Assembly: GCA_002422045.1 (NCBI GenBank)
Contig: DITG01000032.1
Span: 1-6,100 of the forward strand
Length of the DNA: 6,100 nucleotides
Reading direction: 5' to 3'
Source: Acholeplasmataceae bacterium UBA6190
GTDB lineage: Bacteria > Bacillota_I > Bacilli_A > Acholeplasmatales > Acholeplasmataceae
Shown: piece after piece, positions 4,953-6,100 of the stretch
Layout: each line of letters begins with the position of its first letter
Numbering within the stretch: the stretch's first letter is position 1
Notes under the pieces: model-generated
The model's input: only the letters and a program-made list of their open reading frames with translations
Told to the model about the DNA's origin: nothing
Databases searched by the model: none
Program-made: the position numbers and the translations under genes

Positions 4953-6100
4953 ATGAAACCTTTTATCCATGATGACTTTTTGCTGAAAAGCGAAGTTGCC
5001 AAAAAACTTTATCACACCTATGCAAAACAAATGCCAATCATTGATTATCATTGTCACTTGGATCCCAAAGAAATCTATGAGGACAAGAAGTTTAACAACC
5101 TATTTGATGTATGGCTTTCAGGGGATCACTACAAATGGCGTTTGATGAGAGCAAATGGTGTCACTGAAGACTACATCACGGGTAACAAGCCAGATTTTGA
5201 GAAGTTTATGAAGTGGGCTGAAGTTGTACCGCAACTGATCGGCAATCCTTTGTACCACTGGACACATTTTGAACTCAAGCGGTTTTTCGGTATTGATACG
5301 TTACTCTCACCGGATACCGCAAAATCAATCTATGATGCAGTCAATCTTCAACTTGAAACGATGACAGCACGTCAAATGATTCAAAAGTCTTTTGTCGAAG
5401 TGATTGTCACCACTGATGATCCGATTGATTCGCTAGTTTATCATGAAAAACTCGCACAAGACGTGACCTTCAAAACCAAAGTGATTCCCGCATTCAGACC
5501 CGATAAGGCAGTCAACATCGAATTATCATGGTTTCAGGAATGGATCTTGAAACTGTCAAAAGTTGTCGGATATAGTCTATCCTCGCTGGATTTGCTTAAA
5601 AAAGCACTCTTAGAACGGATCAGCTACTTTCATCAGCATGGATGCAGACTCTCTGATCATGCACTCGATGTCGTGATGTATGAAAAAGCAACTCCAGAAG
5701 AAGTTGCTGTCATTTATGAAAAAGCACTTCGGCATGAATATGTATCACCCTCTGAAGTTCGCAAATATAAAGGTCATCTCTTGGTGTTCTTAGGACAAGC
5801 CTATCATGCGCACGGTTGGGTACAACAGTATCATATTGGTGCACTGAGAAATGTTTCAGAACGTAGTTTAAAGATTTTGGGTCCCGACACCGGATTTGAT
5901 GCGATCAACGACGGTCTTGTCGCTAAACCGCTCGCACAACTTCTCGATGCGCTTGATCAAACCGATGAACTTCCGAAAACCATCTTATATACCTTAAATC
6001 CTCGCGACTTCGAAGTGGCCATCACGATGATGGCAGCTTTCCAAGGTGGAGGCATTCCTGGCAAGATTCAGTTTGGGTCCGCATGGTGGTTCCTAGATAC
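4953..6100 (+). CDS. uxaC: Uronate (glucuronate) isomerase UxaC, 3' end outside window
   Basis: This cytoplasmic isomerase converts D-glucuronate to D-fructuronate and D-galacturonate to D-tagaturonate, the first step of hexuronate breakdown (EC 5.3.1.12). The frame is open from the ATG to the window end: 382 complete codons of the roughly 465-470 usual for the family, so about a fifth is missing at the C-terminus. Family landmarks in order are MPIIDYHCHLDPKEI (27-41) with the HxH metal ligands of the amidohydrolase superfamily at His33 and His35, GDHYKWR (57-63), NPLYHWTHFELKRFFGI, HGCRLSDHALD (about 229-239), QYHIGALRN (292-300), GPDTGFD (310-316) and GKIQFGSAWWF ending at the Trp378-Trp379 pair. 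None of the recognisable motifs is broken. It has its own near-consensus promoter with a cre-like site and a long leader, and other hexuronate genes may follow. The assignment is very secure. Confidence 0.97.
   Translation, partial: MKPFIHDDFLLKSEVAKKLYHTYAKQMPIIDYHCHLDPKEIYEDKKFNNLFDVWLSGDHYKWRLMRANGVTEDYITGNKPDFEKFMKWAEVVPQLIGNPLYHWTHFELKRFFGIDTLLSPDTAKSIYDAVNLQLETMTARQMIQKSFVEVIVTTDDPIDSLVYHEKLAQDVTFKTKVIPAFRPDKAVNIELSWFQEWILKLSKVVGYSLSSLDLLKKALLERISYFHQHGCRLSDHALDVVMYEKATPEEVAVIYEKALRHEYVSPSEVRKYKGHLLVFLGQAYHAHGWVQQYHIGALRNVSERSLKILGPDTGFDAINDGLVAKPLAQLLDALDQTDELPKTILYTLNPRDFEVAITMMAAFQGGGIPGKIQFGSAWWFLD

Overview
The window looks like chromosomal DNA from a low-to-moderate G+C, Gram-positive-type bacterium of the Bacillota/Mycoplasmatota group. 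My best guess is an Acholeplasma-, Izemoplasma- or Erysipelotrichia-like lineage, but this is an inference from gene style, not a species call. The grounds are the AT-rich intergenic DNA, the Shine-Dalgarno sites, a lipoprotein-type PotD (the usual form in cells without a periplasm), an intrinsic terminator and a cre-like (CcpA-type) operator. The genetic code appears standard: tryptophans are encoded by TGG, four genes end in TAA, and the MATE gene ends in TGA. All genes lie on the + strand.

Region 1 (1-3180) is the distal part of a potABCD polyamine ABC-transporter operon. It holds the end of the ATPase PotA, the two permeases PotB and PotC, and the substrate-binding lipoprotein PotD. Junctions are tight: potA/potB overlap by 1 nt, potB/potC by 14 nt, and potC/potD are separated by 1 nt. 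This implies one transcript with translational coupling. It ends at a clear rho-independent terminator. Together the four proteins would import spermidine and/or putrescine.

Region 2 (3181-4674) is a single MATE-family multidrug/cation efflux gene behind its own weak promoter. It has a GTG start and no clear ribosome-binding site.

Region 3 (4675-6100) begins with a 278-bp regulatory stretch and continues into uxaC (uronate isomerase), which runs off the window end. The stretch holds an 18-bp perfect AT-rich palindrome, two CG-centred LacI/CcpA-like sites, a near-consensus sigma-A promoter whose -35 box lies inside the second of these sites, a 22-bp near-perfect palindrome just after the predicted transcription start, and a leader of about 155 nt with repeated complementary motifs. 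This looks like a hexuronate catabolic gene under layered control (carbon catabolite repression plus a specific regulator), and possibly the first gene of a uronate operon that continues beyond the window.

The protein-coding content is ordinary. The parts most worth a second look are the architecture of the uxaC control region and the altered polyamine-pocket residues in PotD. I see no mobile element, CRISPR array, tRNA or rRNA.
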